NCBI GenBank assembly: GCA_014239335.1
Contig: JAAZZC010000234.1
Coordinates: 1 to 44,353, forward strand
DNA from: Verrucomicrobiales bacterium
Lineage (GTDB): Bacteria; Verrucomicrobiota; Verrucomicrobiia; Verrucomicrobiales; DEV007
Direction of reading: 5' to 3'
Length of the DNA stretch: 44,353 bases
Shown: positions 33,320 through 42,206 of the stretch, one piece after another
How the letters are laid out: each line of letters opens with the position of its first letter
Numbering within the stretch: the stretch's first letter is position 1
Made by a program: the position numbers and the translations under genes
Notes under the pieces: generated by a model
What the model was told of the DNA's origin: nothing
The model's input: only the letters and a program-made list of their open reading frames with translations
Databases searched by the model: none

Positions 33320-35245
33320 ATGGGAGACTTCTTAAAACATGAGTGCGGTATTGCGGTTCTTCGCCTCAAGAAGCCCCTTGCCTATTATCATGACAAGTAC
33401 GGCAGCTCTCTGTATGGCTTTCAGAAGCTTTTCTTGCTCATGGAAAAGCAGCACAACCGTGGTCACGACGGCATAGGCATTGGATGCGTTAAGCTCAACA
33501 TGGAGCTTGGGGATCCTTACATGTTCAGGGAAAGGTCCGCGGCAAGGGATTCGCTCACTGTTGTATTCAAGAACCTAATGGATCGGTACCATGGTGTCTG
33601 TGAGAGGAGAGGGATTGATCCTGAAGATCCAAACAATGTGAGTCGGTACTTTGATTTTGGCGGAGAAATCTTATTAGGTCATCTCAGGTACGGAACGTCC
33701 GGCGAATTTGAAGAGGGTTCATGTCATCCGTTCCTCAGGAGGAGTAACTGGGAGACGAGAAGTTTGATGGTGCTCGGTAACTTTAATATGGCGAATGCAC
33801 CCGAGCTGAACCGTACTCTTGTCGACAGGGGTCAGCATCCTGTCTTTGGAACTGACACCCAGACTGTACTGGAGGAAATTGGTTTTTTCTTGGATCAGGC
33901 GCACCAGAACATTTACCGGAGGTCCAAGGCCAGTAAGGTTCCAGGGACCGAAATTCCTGGACTAATCAGTGACAGGCTTCATATGCCCAGGCTCCTGAAG
34001 AAGGCAGCAAAGATATGGGATGGAGGATATGCTATTGCTGGTGCAGTTGGTAATGGTGATGTGTTTGTGATGCGTGATCCTAACGGTATAAGGCCTGCCT
34101 TTTACTTTGAGAATGACGATTTCATTGGTTTCGCCTCCGAAAGAGTTCCTCTGATGACGGTATTTGGACTGGAGAAGGAAGAAGTTTCTGAGGTCCCTGC
34201 AGGTCATGTCGTATCCATTAAAAATACAGGAGAGCTGACCGTGGAGAGGTTTGCAGAAAAGAGACCACTCACTCCCTGCTCCTTTGAAAGAATTTATTTC
34301 TCAAGAGGCAATGATCCTGAGATTTATAGTGAAAGGAAGGAGCTCGGGAGGCTCTTGTCTAAGCCGATACTGAAAGCGATTAATTATAACTTCAGAGATA
34401 CTGTTTTCAGTTTCATTCCGAACACGGCTGACGTTGCCTATCATGGCATGATGGGGGGGTTGCGTGAGTATCAGAGGGGAGCAGTTAAGGCAGAGGTCCA
34501 GAAGGCACTAGCTGACGGTGATCTTAACGAAGAAAAAATTGATGACCTGATTCTTCATAATTGGCCAAGGGGTGAAAAAATTGCGCACAAAGATATTAAG
34601 ATGCGCACTTTCATTAGTCAGGAAAAGGGTCGCAAGCAATTAGTGTCCCACGTTTATGATATTAGTTATGGTGTCGTCAAGCCTGGTGAGACCTTAGTAG
34701 TCATTGATGATTCAATTGTCAGGGGAACTACACTCAGAGAGTCCATCCTAAAGATTTTGGCTCGCACTGATCCTAAAAAGATCGTTGTTGTTTCCAGTGC
34801 TCCTCAGATCCGTTATCCCGACTGTTATGGTATCGACATGTCTGAGCTGGGTAAATTTATTGCTTTTCAAGCAGCTATTGATTTACTGAAAAATTCTACC
34901 AGAGCCTCCCTCATTGCTAAAGTTTATGATGAGTGCCGGGCAGAGTTAAGGAAGCCTGCCGAGGAAATGCGCAATTGTGTTCGTGATATTTATGAGCCTT
35001 TCACGGCAAAGGAAATATCAAAGCAGATAGCGCGCCTCGTCTATCCACAGGACATCAAGTGGAATGGGGAAGTCGAAGTTATTTATCAGGGCATTGAGAA
35101 TCTGAGGTCTGCGTTAGGAGCGAACTGCGGAGACTGGTACTTTACAGGAAATTATCCGACACCGGCCGGAACTGCCGTGGTTAACCGTGCTTTCATTCAA
35201 TACTGTGATGGGATTGAGGGAAGGCCTTATGATTTAGGATTATAA
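33320..35245 (+). CDS. purF: Amidophosphoribosyltransferase (PurF), long form
   Basis: This 641-residue protein begins at the stop of purM (TAAATG). It makes phosphoribosylamine from PRPP and glutamine, the committed step. The N-terminal nucleophile is Cys9 in KHECGIAVLRL after a short propeptide-like MGDFLKHE. Glutaminase landmarks are MEKQHNRGHDG and LLGHLRYGTSG. The PRPP loop is LVVIDDSIVRGTTL near 458-471. It is ~130 residues longer than E. coli PurF and resembles Bacteroides-type enzymes (LKPLxYYxxKYG opening). Conserved cysteines for an iron-sulfur cluster were not traced. Confidence 0.9.
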   Translation: MGDFLKHECGIAVLRLKKPLAYYHDKYGSSLYGFQKLFLLMEKQHNRGHDGIGIGCVKLNMELGDPYMFRERSAARDSLTVVFKNLMDRYHGVCERRGIDPEDPNNVSRYFDFGGEILLGHLRYGTSGEFEEGSCHPFLRRSNWETRSLMVLGNFNMANAPELNRTLVDRGQHPVFGTDTQTVLEEIGFFLDQAHQNIYRRSKASKVPGTEIPGLISDRLHMPRLLKKAAKIWDGGYAIAGAVGNGDVFVMRDPNGIRPAFYFENDDFIGFASERVPLMTVFGLEKEEVSEVPAGHVVSIKNTGELTVERFAEKRPLTPCSFERIYFSRGNDPEIYSERKELGRLLSKPILKAINYNFRDTVFSFIPNTADVAYHGMMGGLREYQRGAVKAEVQKALADGDLNEEKIDDLILHNWPRGEKIAHKDIKMRTFISQEKGRKQLVSHVYDISYGVVKPGETLVVIDDSIVRGTTLRESILKILARTDPKKIVVVSSAPQIRYPDCYGIDMSELGKFIAFQAAIDLLKNSTRASLIAKVYDECRAELRKPAEEMRNCVRDIYEPFTAKEISKQIARLVYPQDIKWNGEVEVIYQGIENLRSALGANCGDWYFTGNYPTPAGTAVVNRAFIQYCDGIEGRPYDLGL

Positions 35246-35250
35246 AAACG

Positions 35251-36501
35251 ATGAAAGTTATTGTAGTAGGAAAAGGGGGACGTGAGCATGCTATTGTGAC
35301 CGCATTAGCGGAATCAGAATCATCTCCTGAAGTCTATTGTTATCCTGGCAGTGACGCTATTTTTGAGCTAGCAAAGCAGCTACCCGGGGAAGTTTCTGAT
35401 GTTGATTCTCTAGTCCAGGCCATGCTCTACGAAGGCATCGATTTTTGTGTCGGGGGCGAAGAATCATGGCTGGCCAAGGGATTAGCTGATAAGGCAAGGG
35501 AGAAAGGGATTCCGACATGGGGACCTGTTAAGGAATCCGCGCAACTTGAAGCTAGTAAAGAATTTGCAAAGAAATTTATGTTTAGGCATAATATTCCTAC
35601 GGGCGGTTACGAAGTGGCTAATGATTATGAGTCCGCAATGTCTGCCATCAAAAAATATCCCACAGTGCTAAAGTTTGACGGATTAGCTGCAGGTAAAGGT
35701 GTTGCGATATGTGCTGACGAATCTGAGGCCGAGGCTTTCTTGAAGGAGGTCTATGTTGATGGTCGTTTCGGTGATGGTAGGGTACTCATTGAAGAGTTTC
35801 TTGAGGGCCCTGAAGTGTCTGTGATTGCTGCAGTCAGTGATGGGGAATACCAGATATTTACTCCTGCCCGTGACTATAAGAGGTTAGCCGACGGGGACGA
35901 GGGCCTTAATACTGGAGGAATGGGAGCCGTTGCTTCTCGGGTTCTGATAGATAAGGATTTACTCTCTCTCATTGATCGTGAAGTCATTAAGGCCAGTGTC
36001 GATGGTCTTATTAGTGATGGGATGGACTTTAGAGGTTTCTTGTACGCGGGGCTAATGCTCACTGAGGACGGGCCCAAGTTGCTTGAATATAATTGCCGCT
36101 TTGGTGACCCGGAAGCACAAGCGGTCCTGCCATTAGTAGGAGGTGATTTCAGTTCATATCTTTTTGAGGCGGCAACAGGAAATCTTCAGGAGGACCTGAT
36201 CTCATTTGATGAGAGTTGGAGCATTTGTTTGGTTCTTGCTTCTGCCGGATACCCGAACTCATCGAGGAGCGATGATGTTATCAGGGGCCTCGATTCTGTT
36301 GAAGGTGTGAGGGTCTATCATGCTGGGACAAAAATGAACGAGAATGGTGAATATGCGACCAATGGAGGAAGGGTCTTGGCTGTAGTTGGGCGTGGAGATG
36401 ACCGTGAATCCGCCGTTAGAAATTCCTATAATGAAGCCATTAAAGTCAGTTTTGATGGGGATCAACGTCGCTCAGATATAGGGCGAATGCATTTTGAATA
36501 A
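35251..36501 (+). CDS. purD: GAR synthetase (PurD)
   Basis: This 416-residue ATP-grasp enzyme joins phosphoribosylamine and glycine. Landmarks are MKVIVVGKGGREHAIVTALAES (1-22), YPTVLKFDGLAAGKGVAIC, VLIEEFLEGPEVSVIAAVSDG, TGGMGAVASRV, FLYAGLMLTEDGPKLLEYNCRFGDPEAQ and VVGRGDD. It starts five bases after purF. A 32-base A/T-rich gap follows before purE. Confidence 0.95.
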   Translation: MKVIVVGKGGREHAIVTALAESESSPEVYCYPGSDAIFELAKQLPGEVSDVDSLVQAMLYEGIDFCVGGEESWLAKGLADKAREKGIPTWGPVKESAQLEASKEFAKKFMFRHNIPTGGYEVANDYESAMSAIKKYPTVLKFDGLAAGKGVAICADESEAEAFLKEVYVDGRFGDGRVLIEEFLEGPEVSVIAAVSDGEYQIFTPARDYKRLADGDEGLNTGGMGAVASRVLIDKDLLSLIDREVIKASVDGLISDGMDFRGFLYAGLMLTEDGPKLLEYNCRFGDPEAQAVLPLVGGDFSSYLFEAATGNLQEDLISFDESWSICLVLASAGYPNSSRSDDVIRGLDSVEGVRVYHAGTKMNENGEYATNGGRVLAVVGRGDDRESAVRNSYNEAIKVSFDGDQRRSDIGRMHFE

Positions 36502-36533
36502 TTCAAACTAATAAACATAAATTAAATAAAATA

Positions 36534-36947
36534 ATGAAAGTAATCATCATTTACGGTAGCGCTAACGACAAAGAATTCATGAAGCCTGCACACACCTATC
36601 TGGAGGAACAGGAGGTAAATTATGAGGAGCATGTTATTTCAGCGCATCGGAATTTACCTGAGCTAATTCAATTTTTAAGAGATCTTAACGAATCTGGAGA
36701 AAAGGCTGTTATATTAGCAGTTGCGGGCCTCGCTGCTGCTCTACCAGGGGTCGTAGCAGTCGAAACGGAGCTGCCTTGCGTGGGTGTTCCTGTTCCCGGA
36801 GGACCACTAAATGGGATCGATGCATTATTGGCAATGTGCCAGGTCCCAGGGGGCGTTCCGGTAGGCTCAGTGGGACTACATAGTAAAGCGCCCTTGAATG
36901 CTGCCATGTATGCGCATAGAATACTCAAATTCGCAGGACTTGAGTAA
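36534..36947 (+). CDS. purE: AIR carboxylase / N5-CAIR mutase (PurE), short divergent form
   Basis: This protein has 137 residues, shorter than usual (~160). PurE supplies the carboxylated imidazole that PurC uses. MKVIIIYGSANDKEFM corresponds to the GSxSD loop and ISAHRNLPEL to the SAHRTP loop, with His and Arg kept. The central AGxAAHLPG motif reads AGLAAALPGVVA, so a histidine is absent. No purK is adjacent. Class II PurE uses CO2 directly and needs no PurK, so class II is possible (inference). pyrR overlaps its 3' end. Confidence 0.85.
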   Translation: MKVIIIYGSANDKEFMKPAHTYLEEQEVNYEEHVISAHRNLPELIQFLRDLNESGEKAVILAVAGLAAALPGVVAVETELPCVGVPVPGGPLNGIDALLAMCQVPGGVPVGSVGLHSKAPLNAAMYAHRILKFAGLE

Positions 36948-37503
36948 CTCGCACGATCAGGCAACAGGGTGCCCCGGGGGGCAAAGCCTCCTAGGAGAGG
37001 ATGATATTTCCAATAAACTTCGTAGACTCGCGGCGCAGATAGCCGAGATACATCCTGAAGGGCTCTTATCTTTTGTAGGAATTCATACTAGAGGAGTCAC
37101 TGTAGCTGAGAGAGTAAAAGAGATTTTACTGGAGATGGGAAGGGAAGTCCAGATAGGGACTCTGGACATTTCTTTTTATCGTGACGATCTCGATCATAAG
37201 TTAACGAACCCAACAGTGCAGGCCTCTGAGATCCCTTTCGAGATAGAAGGGAGCCGCATCGTTATTTTTGATGATGTTCTTTACACTGGGAGGACCATCC
37301 GTTCAGCCATCGAAGGTGTATCAAAGTATGGTAGGCCATCGAAGGTGGAATTGGCGGTCCTCATTGATAGAGGGAACCGTGAGTTGCCCATACAACCTGA
37401 TTACGTTGGTCATGTTGTAGAGACTGAGCGCTTGGACAGAGTTAAGGTCTGTTTCAAGGAACATGATGGAGAAGATTCAATTAGCCTCATTCCTGGAATA
37501 TGA
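36940..37503 (+). CDS. pyrR: PyrR-type PRPP-binding regulator / uracil phosphoribosyltransferase
   Basis: The PRPP-binding motif is SRIVIFDDVLYTGRTIRSA, and the family stretch LLSFVGIHTRGVTVAERV is intact. It ends with LPIQPDYVGHVVETERLDRVKV, as in PyrR. PyrR binds pyr mRNA when UMP is high, and many members also make UMP from uracil. The track start (36898) gives 201 residues, longer than usual. TTG at 36940 gives 187 and overlaps the purE stop by eight bases (TTGAGTAA), so I prefer it. No leader attenuator is visible because pyrR is buried in the operon. Confidence 0.88.
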   Translation: MSNSHDQATGCPGGQSLLGEDDISNKLRRLAAQIAEIHPEGLLSFVGIHTRGVTVAERVKEILLEMGREVQIGTLDISFYRDDLDHKLTNPTVQASEIPFEIEGSRIVIFDDVLYTGRTIRSAIEGVSKYGRPSKVELAVLIDRGNRELPIQPDYVGHVVETERLDRVKVCFKEHDGEDSISLIPGI

Positions 37504-38444
37504 GTGAACCTCACAAAGACCTTCTACAGATAGAGGACCTGAACAAGGATGAAATTGAAAGCATCCTTGCTGCTGCCCAACCGTTCAAGGAACTCTTTAA
37601 GCGATCTGTTAAAAAGGTGCCAACACTTCAAGGTAAGACGGTCCTTAGTCTCTTTTATGAGCCTTCGACAAGGACCAGTTCTTCATTTGAGGTTGCAGCA
37701 AATAGGCTCTCTGCAGATTTTACGAGCCTCGCCGTTGCCAGCTCATCTGTTGTGAAAGGGGAAACGGTCCTTGATACGGTAGATACGTTAGGGGCGATGA
37801 GAGCCGACTACATTGTCATAAGGCACAAGAAAGCGGGAATCCCGAACCTCGTTGCAGAGCACACTGATGCTTCGGTCATTAATGCAGGTGACGGGTTTCA
37901 TGCCCATCCGACTCAGGCCCTGCTTGACGCTTCGACATTATACGATGTCTTTGGAAAGCTGGACTTTTCGGGTAAAAAGATTCTAATCGTCGGAGACATA
38001 CTGCACTCGAGAGTGGCCCGCTCAACTAGCCGGATCATGACCATGCTCGGGGCTGAAGTTAGGGTGCTTGGTCCTGGAACATTAGTTCCGCCCGGGAGGC
38101 CGGATAAGATGAAGAAATTTAAGGATTATGAGGAAGCCCTAGACTGGAAGCCGGACGTGATTTACCTGCTTCGGGTTCAGTTTGAAAGGCAAGGGGAGCA
38201 GTTCTTCCCAAGCTCTGGTGAGTATCATTCCGTTTACGGGCTCAATGAGGACAGATTTAGCAGGATTAAAGATGAAGGTGTCTGGGTAATGCATCCCGGC
38301 CCAGTGAATCGAGGCGTTGAATTGGCCGATTCCGTGACCACTTACGATAGGTGTCTTATCAATAGACAAGTTGAAAATGGCATAGCGACTCGCATGGCAG
38401 TTCTCTACTGGCTCAAACCTCAAACTTTTCAACAGGATGGATGA
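37500..38444 (+). CDS. pyrB: Aspartate carbamoyltransferase catalytic chain
   Basis: This 314-residue enzyme joins carbamoyl phosphate and aspartate. The carbamoyl-phosphate motif is LFYEPSTRTSSSFEVAANRL (51-70). VVKGETVLDT, GDGFHAHPTQALLD and VMHPGPVNRGVEL follow in order. It overlaps pyrR by four bases (ATGA) and pyrC by eight. No regulatory chain PyrI is present. Confidence 0.96.
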   Translation: MSEPHKDLLQIEDLNKDEIESILAAAQPFKELFKRSVKKVPTLQGKTVLSLFYEPSTRTSSSFEVAANRLSADFTSLAVASSSVVKGETVLDTVDTLGAMRADYIVIRHKKAGIPNLVAEHTDASVINAGDGFHAHPTQALLDASTLYDVFGKLDFSGKKILIVGDILHSRVARSTSRIMTMLGAEVRVLGPGTLVPPGRPDKMKKFKDYEEALDWKPDVIYLLRVQFERQGEQFFPSSGEYHSVYGLNEDRFSRIKDEGVWVMHPGPVNRGVELADSVTTYDRCLINRQVENGIATRMAVLYWLKPQTFQQDG

Positions 38445-39738
38445 TCTGATATTACTTAAGCAGGCATCAGTGGCCAGTGAGGATAGTGCAGACCTATTTG
38501 AGTCTGATGTTCTTGTGGAGAATGGTGTCATTAAGGCAGTTGGTTCGTCTTTGGATTCAAGAGATGGGACAAGAGTCATTGAATCAAAAGGTAAGGTCCT
38601 TCTCCCTGGCCTTTTTGATCTGCATGTTCATGTGAGGGAACCAGGCCAAACATCCAAAGAAACTATAAAGACTGGATCTGAAGCAGCAATCAATGGAGGA
38701 GTTACGGGTATCGTTGCTATGCCGAACACGGTCCCGGCCATAGATAGTGGAGGAATGGTCCGAAGTGTATTGGAGATTGCTGGTAGGGATTCTAGGATTG
38801 ATTTTTTCACTACTGGTTGCATTACCAAGGACAGGGCAGGAGAGGAAATGGCTGCGATCGGAGGAATGAAGGAGGCTGGAGTCGTTATGATCACAGATGA
38901 CGGTTCCCCGGTAGAAAATCCCCAACTCCTTCGAAGGGCGATGGAATATGCACGAGAATTTGAACTGCCACTGGCTTCTCATTGCGAGACTATGCAATTG
39001 TCTGGGGCCGGAGCGATGAATGAAGGGAAAAGGTCATACAAGTTAGGTATCCCTGGAATTCCTTCAATTAGTGAGGAGGTATGCATCGCTAGAGACCTTC
39101 AAATAGCGGCCTACACCGGGGCTCATCTGCACCTTCAGCACGTTACTACGGCTCGCGGCATGGAGATTATTAGGCGTGCCAAGAATGATGGGATCAAAGT
39201 TACCTGTGAGGTGGCTCCTCACCATTTAATTTTCAATGAGAATGACATTGTTAATTATGATACGTATTTCAAAATGAATCCTCCTTTGAGGACCGAGGAA
39301 GATAATGAGAAGTTGCTTGAGGGGCTCATCGAGGGTGTCTTTGATGTCATCGCCACGGATCACGCGCCTCATACTGAATTTGAGAAAAAGCAGCAGGACT
39401 TTGAGGATGCTCCTTTTGGGATAACTGGTCTTGAGACTGCTCTCCCATCCCTCTATCACCATTACATAAAAGAAGGAAAGTTTGGCTGGGATCTTCTGGT
39501 GAAGAGATATGCAGCAGAGCCGAGAAGGATACTTAACCTGGACAAGGTGTCCATTGAGGAGGGGAGCAGAGCCGAGTTGGTTCTTTTTGATCCGCAATCA
39601 ACGACGACCTTTACTCAGGAATTTATGAAGTCTAAATCTCCGAACACGCCATTTCTTGATAAGGAACTCCAGGGAAGTGTTGATCTCGTCGTGAATGGAG
39701 ACGAAGTGCTATTAGACAGGTCAAATGGTGGAGCCTAA
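38437..39738 (+). CDS. pyrC: Dihydroorotase, class I
   Basis: This 433-residue amidohydrolase cyclises carbamoyl aspartate. Metal ligands are visible in LFDLHVHVREPGQTSKETIKTG, and the region VVAMPN and HCET follows. The late ATDHAPHTEFEKK motif holds the catalytic Asp. Class I length and the DHAPHT context separate it from inactive PyrC-like pyrB partners. It overlaps pyrB by eight bases. Confidence 0.95.
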   Translation: MDDLILLKQASVASEDSADLFESDVLVENGVIKAVGSSLDSRDGTRVIESKGKVLLPGLFDLHVHVREPGQTSKETIKTGSEAAINGGVTGIVAMPNTVPAIDSGGMVRSVLEIAGRDSRIDFFTTGCITKDRAGEEMAAIGGMKEAGVVMITDDGSPVENPQLLRRAMEYAREFELPLASHCETMQLSGAGAMNEGKRSYKLGIPGIPSISEEVCIARDLQIAAYTGAHLHLQHVTTARGMEIIRRAKNDGIKVTCEVAPHHLIFNENDIVNYDTYFKMNPPLRTEEDNEKLLEGLIEGVFDVIATDHAPHTEFEKKQQDFEDAPFGITGLETALPSLYHHYIKEGKFGWDLLVKRYAAEPRRILNLDKVSIEEGSRAELVLFDPQSTTTFTQEFMKSKSPNTPFLDKELQGSVDLVVNGDEVLLDRSNGGA

Positions 39739-39741
39739 TTG

Positions 39742-40512
39742 ATGATGGGGTATTCAGAGAAGCTTAGTAACAGAATAGATGAGATTGGATCGAATCTATG
39801 CGTAGGTATTGATCCGAGGCCAGACTTAATAGATGGTGACTTTGAGACCTTTGTCAGAGACTTAGTTGATCAGACCATTCCTTATGCTGCGTGTTACAAA
39901 CCAAACGCGGCATATTTCGAGGCTCTCGGTTCTAAGGGCTACGCAATCATGGAAAAGTTAATTGCGGATGTACCCAAAAATATCCCGGTCATTCTTGATG
40001 CTAAGAGAGGTGACATAGGTGCGACTCAATCCTATTACGCGAAAGCCTATTTCGAATTTATGGAAGGAGTGGATGCGGTGACAATTAGTCCTTACATGGG
40101 CTTTGATTCAGTTGAACCAATGCTCAAGTACCCCGGGAAAGCTGTTTATCTTCTCGGTGTCACTTCCAACCCCAGTGCCCAGGACATTGAAACTAAAAAG
40201 TTAGATGATGGGAGGCAAGTCTTTGAGCTAGTATGTGAAATGGCTAAACAATCAGAGCCTTTGGAAGGTGAGGTCGGATTCGTGGTCGGGCTGACCAATG
40301 CAGAGCCGGAAATCATAGGAAAAATACCGGATTCTCCGCTATTGTTGCCAGGACTCGGTGCGCAGGGAGGGGATCTGAGCCTTCTCGCTGGATCAGGGAG
40401 AAGTGCTCCGTTAGTGATTAACGTCTCAAGGGGAGTTATGTTTGGTGAAGGGAGTGCCTCAGAGAGGGCTCTAAATTATAGAAACCAAATCGCTGAAGCT
40501 CTTGGTAAATGA
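39742..40512 (+). CDS. pyrF: Orotidine-5'-phosphate decarboxylase, type 2
   Basis: This protein of about 256 residues makes UMP from OMP. The catalytic array is seen in LDAKRGDIGATQSYYAKAYFE (Asp-Lys-Asp), with NLCVGIDPRPDL near the start. Other landmarks are YKPNAAYFE, TISPYMGFDSVEPML and VNVSRGVMFG. Length and motif style fit the type 2 PyrF group. The track begins at TTG 39739 directly after the pyrC stop, but ATG 39742 or 39745 is as likely. It is the last gene of the operon and converges with cca. Confidence 0.93.
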   Translation: MMGYSEKLSNRIDEIGSNLCVGIDPRPDLIDGDFETFVRDLVDQTIPYAACYKPNAAYFEALGSKGYAIMEKLIADVPKNIPVILDAKRGDIGATQSYYAKAYFEFMEGVDAVTISPYMGFDSVEPMLKYPGKAVYLLGVTSNPSAQDIETKKLDDGRQVFELVCEMAKQSEPLEGEVGFVVGLTNAEPEIIGKIPDSPLLLPGLGAQGGDLSLLAGSGRSAPLVINVSRGVMFGEGSASERALNYRNQIAEALGK

Positions 40513-40526
40513 TTCGTCCTTGAATC

Positions 40527-41849
40527 TCAAGATGTGGAGCAATTTGAATCTACCCACTCCAGCGCCTCTTCCTTAGTGCTAAGATTCCCTTCGAGTTGCA
40601 GGTCCTGAACTTTAGTCAGGACCTTACCTAGTTCGGGTCCGGGATCCCAGCCAATTTCAATAAGGTCATTTCCGGTCAGGATCGGGGGAGGTATGATCGG
40701 TTCATTGTCGAACTCGTTTCTTTTCTGATTCAGAAAATCATAGTTATCCAGGCCTCCCCAACTACCTAGGCAGTCGACGCGGTGCAGTTCGGTTTCGTCC
40801 TCGAAAGTTGGTCTTGCCATGAACCTCTTGAGCTTTGATTCACGCATCTTTTGAACATCTTTAAATGTCATGTGATTAGCGACCATTTCGGTCACCTCTT
40901 CAACGGTCTTATTAGAGTACTTGAGCCGCCGTAAGATTGTAGTGGCCATGTCGGATCCGATCTTGTCATGGCCATTGAACCTGATCCTGTCAGCTTCCTC
41001 GTCATAGGAGAAGGTGGCGGGCTTTCCGATGTCGTGGAGTAAAACGCTAAGCACTAAGGACAGGGATAGCTCCTCTTTTAATAGACTTAACATCAGTCTC
41101 GTATGGACAAAGACGTCACCTTCGGGATGGAATTGTGGAGGCTGTTCACACCCTTTCAGCTCTATAATCTCTGGAATTATGGCCTCCATTAGACCGCTTT
41201 CTATGAGGAGGTCGAATCCCCGGACCCGTTGAGGGTCGACGAGTATCTTGGATAGTTCGTCACGGATCCTTTCTGCACTGATATTTTTTATTTCTTTAGC
41301 ATTGCTGCATATGGCGGCCCATGTATTTTCTTCGATTTTGTAATCGAAGCGTGCAGCGAATCGGACGGCCCTCAAGAGTCTTAGATGATCTTCTTTAAAA
41401 CGAGATTCAGGATTGCCGATTGCCCGAACAGTACCTGATTTAATATCATCCTGTCCGTTAACGTAATCAATTGTAAGGTCCTCTATCGGATCATAGAAGA
41501 TTCCATTGATGGTAAAGTCTCTCCTTAACACATCTTCCTCGGGGCTAGTGAATTCAACGGTCTCTGGCCTTCGCCCGTCACCGTAGGATCCGTCGTTCCG
41601 GAAAGTGGCAACTTCAAAAGCGAATTCTCCTGAGATTACAATAATAACGCCAAAGTGAGCGCCGACTGACCGGGTTTTACTGAAAAGGGCCATGACCTGT
41701 TCAGGTAAAGCGTTTGTTGCGATGTCATAATCAGTTGGAATCTCATCTCGTAACAAATCTCTTACACAGCCTCCAGCGAAGTAGGCTAGATAGCCGCTTT
41801 GTTGAAGCTTGCTTATGACCTTTATGGCCTCTTCGTTTATGCGATTCAT
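40527..41849 (-). CDS. cca: CCA-adding tRNA nucleotidyltransferase / poly(A) polymerase-family enzyme with HD domain
   Basis: The ATG at 41849 (MNRINEEAIKVISKLQ) gives 440 residues. The 13-residue extension to 41888 is less convincing. The nucleotidyltransferase head is YFAGGCVRDLLRDEIPTDYDIAT, with GDGRRPETVEF and EDVLRRDFTINGIFYD. The neck follows (RLLRAVRFAARF). An HD-type domain carries FVHTRLMLSLL and LLHDIGKPATF. This layout fits class II CCA-adding enzymes that mend tRNA 3' ends. It neighbours a tRNA gene that already encodes CCA. Confidence 0.92.
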   Translation of the reverse strand: MNRINEEAIKVISKLQQSGYLAYFAGGCVRDLLRDEIPTDYDIATNALPEQVMALFSKTRSVGAHFGVIIVISGEFAFEVATFRNDGSYGDGRRPETVEFTSPEEDVLRRDFTINGIFYDPIEDLTIDYVNGQDDIKSGTVRAIGNPESRFKEDHLRLLRAVRFAARFDYKIEENTWAAICSNAKEIKNISAERIRDELSKILVDPQRVRGFDLLIESGLMEAIIPEIIELKGCEQPPQFHPEGDVFVHTRLMLSLLKEELSLSLVLSVLLHDIGKPATFSYDEEADRIRFNGHDKIGSDMATTILRRLKYSNKTVEEVTEMVANHMTFKDVQKMRESKLKRFMARPTFEDETELHRVDCLGSWGGLDNYDFLNQKRNEFDNEPIIPPPILTGNDLIEIGWDPGPELGKVLTKVQDLQLEGNLSTKEEALEWVDSNCSTS

Positions 41850-42001
41850 TGAGATTACTCCAAATAATCTAGAACTGGTATAGTTCAAATGCTCTTATTC
41901 TGGACTCCTTGAAAATACGTCAATATTGTGCTAATTGAATAAATTATTAGCAGAAATCAGTCGAATGTTATCATTCTACTGCTTTATTTGCTCATAAAGA
42001 T

Positions 42002-42076
42002 GGCAGGATAGCTCAGTGGTAGAGCAGAGGATTCATAAGCCTAAGGTCGGGAGTTCAACTCTCCCTCCTGCTACCA
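42002..42076 (+). tRNA. tRNA with CAU anticodon (Met or lysidine-Ile), encoded CCA
   Basis: The cloverleaf is: acceptor ggcagga/tcctgct (G1-U72 wobble), D stem gctc/gagc with loop agtggta, anticodon loop ttcataa (CAU), variable loop aggtc, T arm gggag/ctccc, and discriminator A with encoded CCA. The anticodon stem keeps a central three-pair core with mismatches at both ends. CAU could be elongator Met or the tRNA-Ile that is modified to lysidine; this cannot be decided here. It has 72 bases without CCA. Confidence 0.87.
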
Positions 42077-42206
42077 CTCTATAATAAGGGAGTTATGGGG
42101 ATTTACAGATTTTACAGAAAATGACTATTGCCCTATTATTGCCCGGGCGACGATCAGTGCTAGCGTCAACGAACTCCATGATTCGCACTCGCACCCTCAT
42201 CACAGC
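42077..42206. other. Gap between tRNA and GC-rich gene, containing the composition boundary
   Basis: The left ~60 bases are A/T-rich with short direct repeats (ttacag twice within 42102-42117 and attgccc twice within 42127-42147). The right ~60 are GC-rich. The switch occurs near 42140, inside the second attgccc copy. No coding sequence, terminator hairpin or integrase is seen. It may hold an attachment-like junction or an assembly breakpoint. Confidence 0.6.

Noticed and set aside
36898-36940. Upstream ATG starts for pyrR
   Set aside because: They would add residues with no PyrR resemblance and overlap purE by up to 50 bases. The TTG at 36940 gives normal length.
40517-40531. cttga-atc-tcaag hairpin between pyrF and cca
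   Set aside because: It is weak and A/T-rich, without a T run, so not supportable as a terminator.
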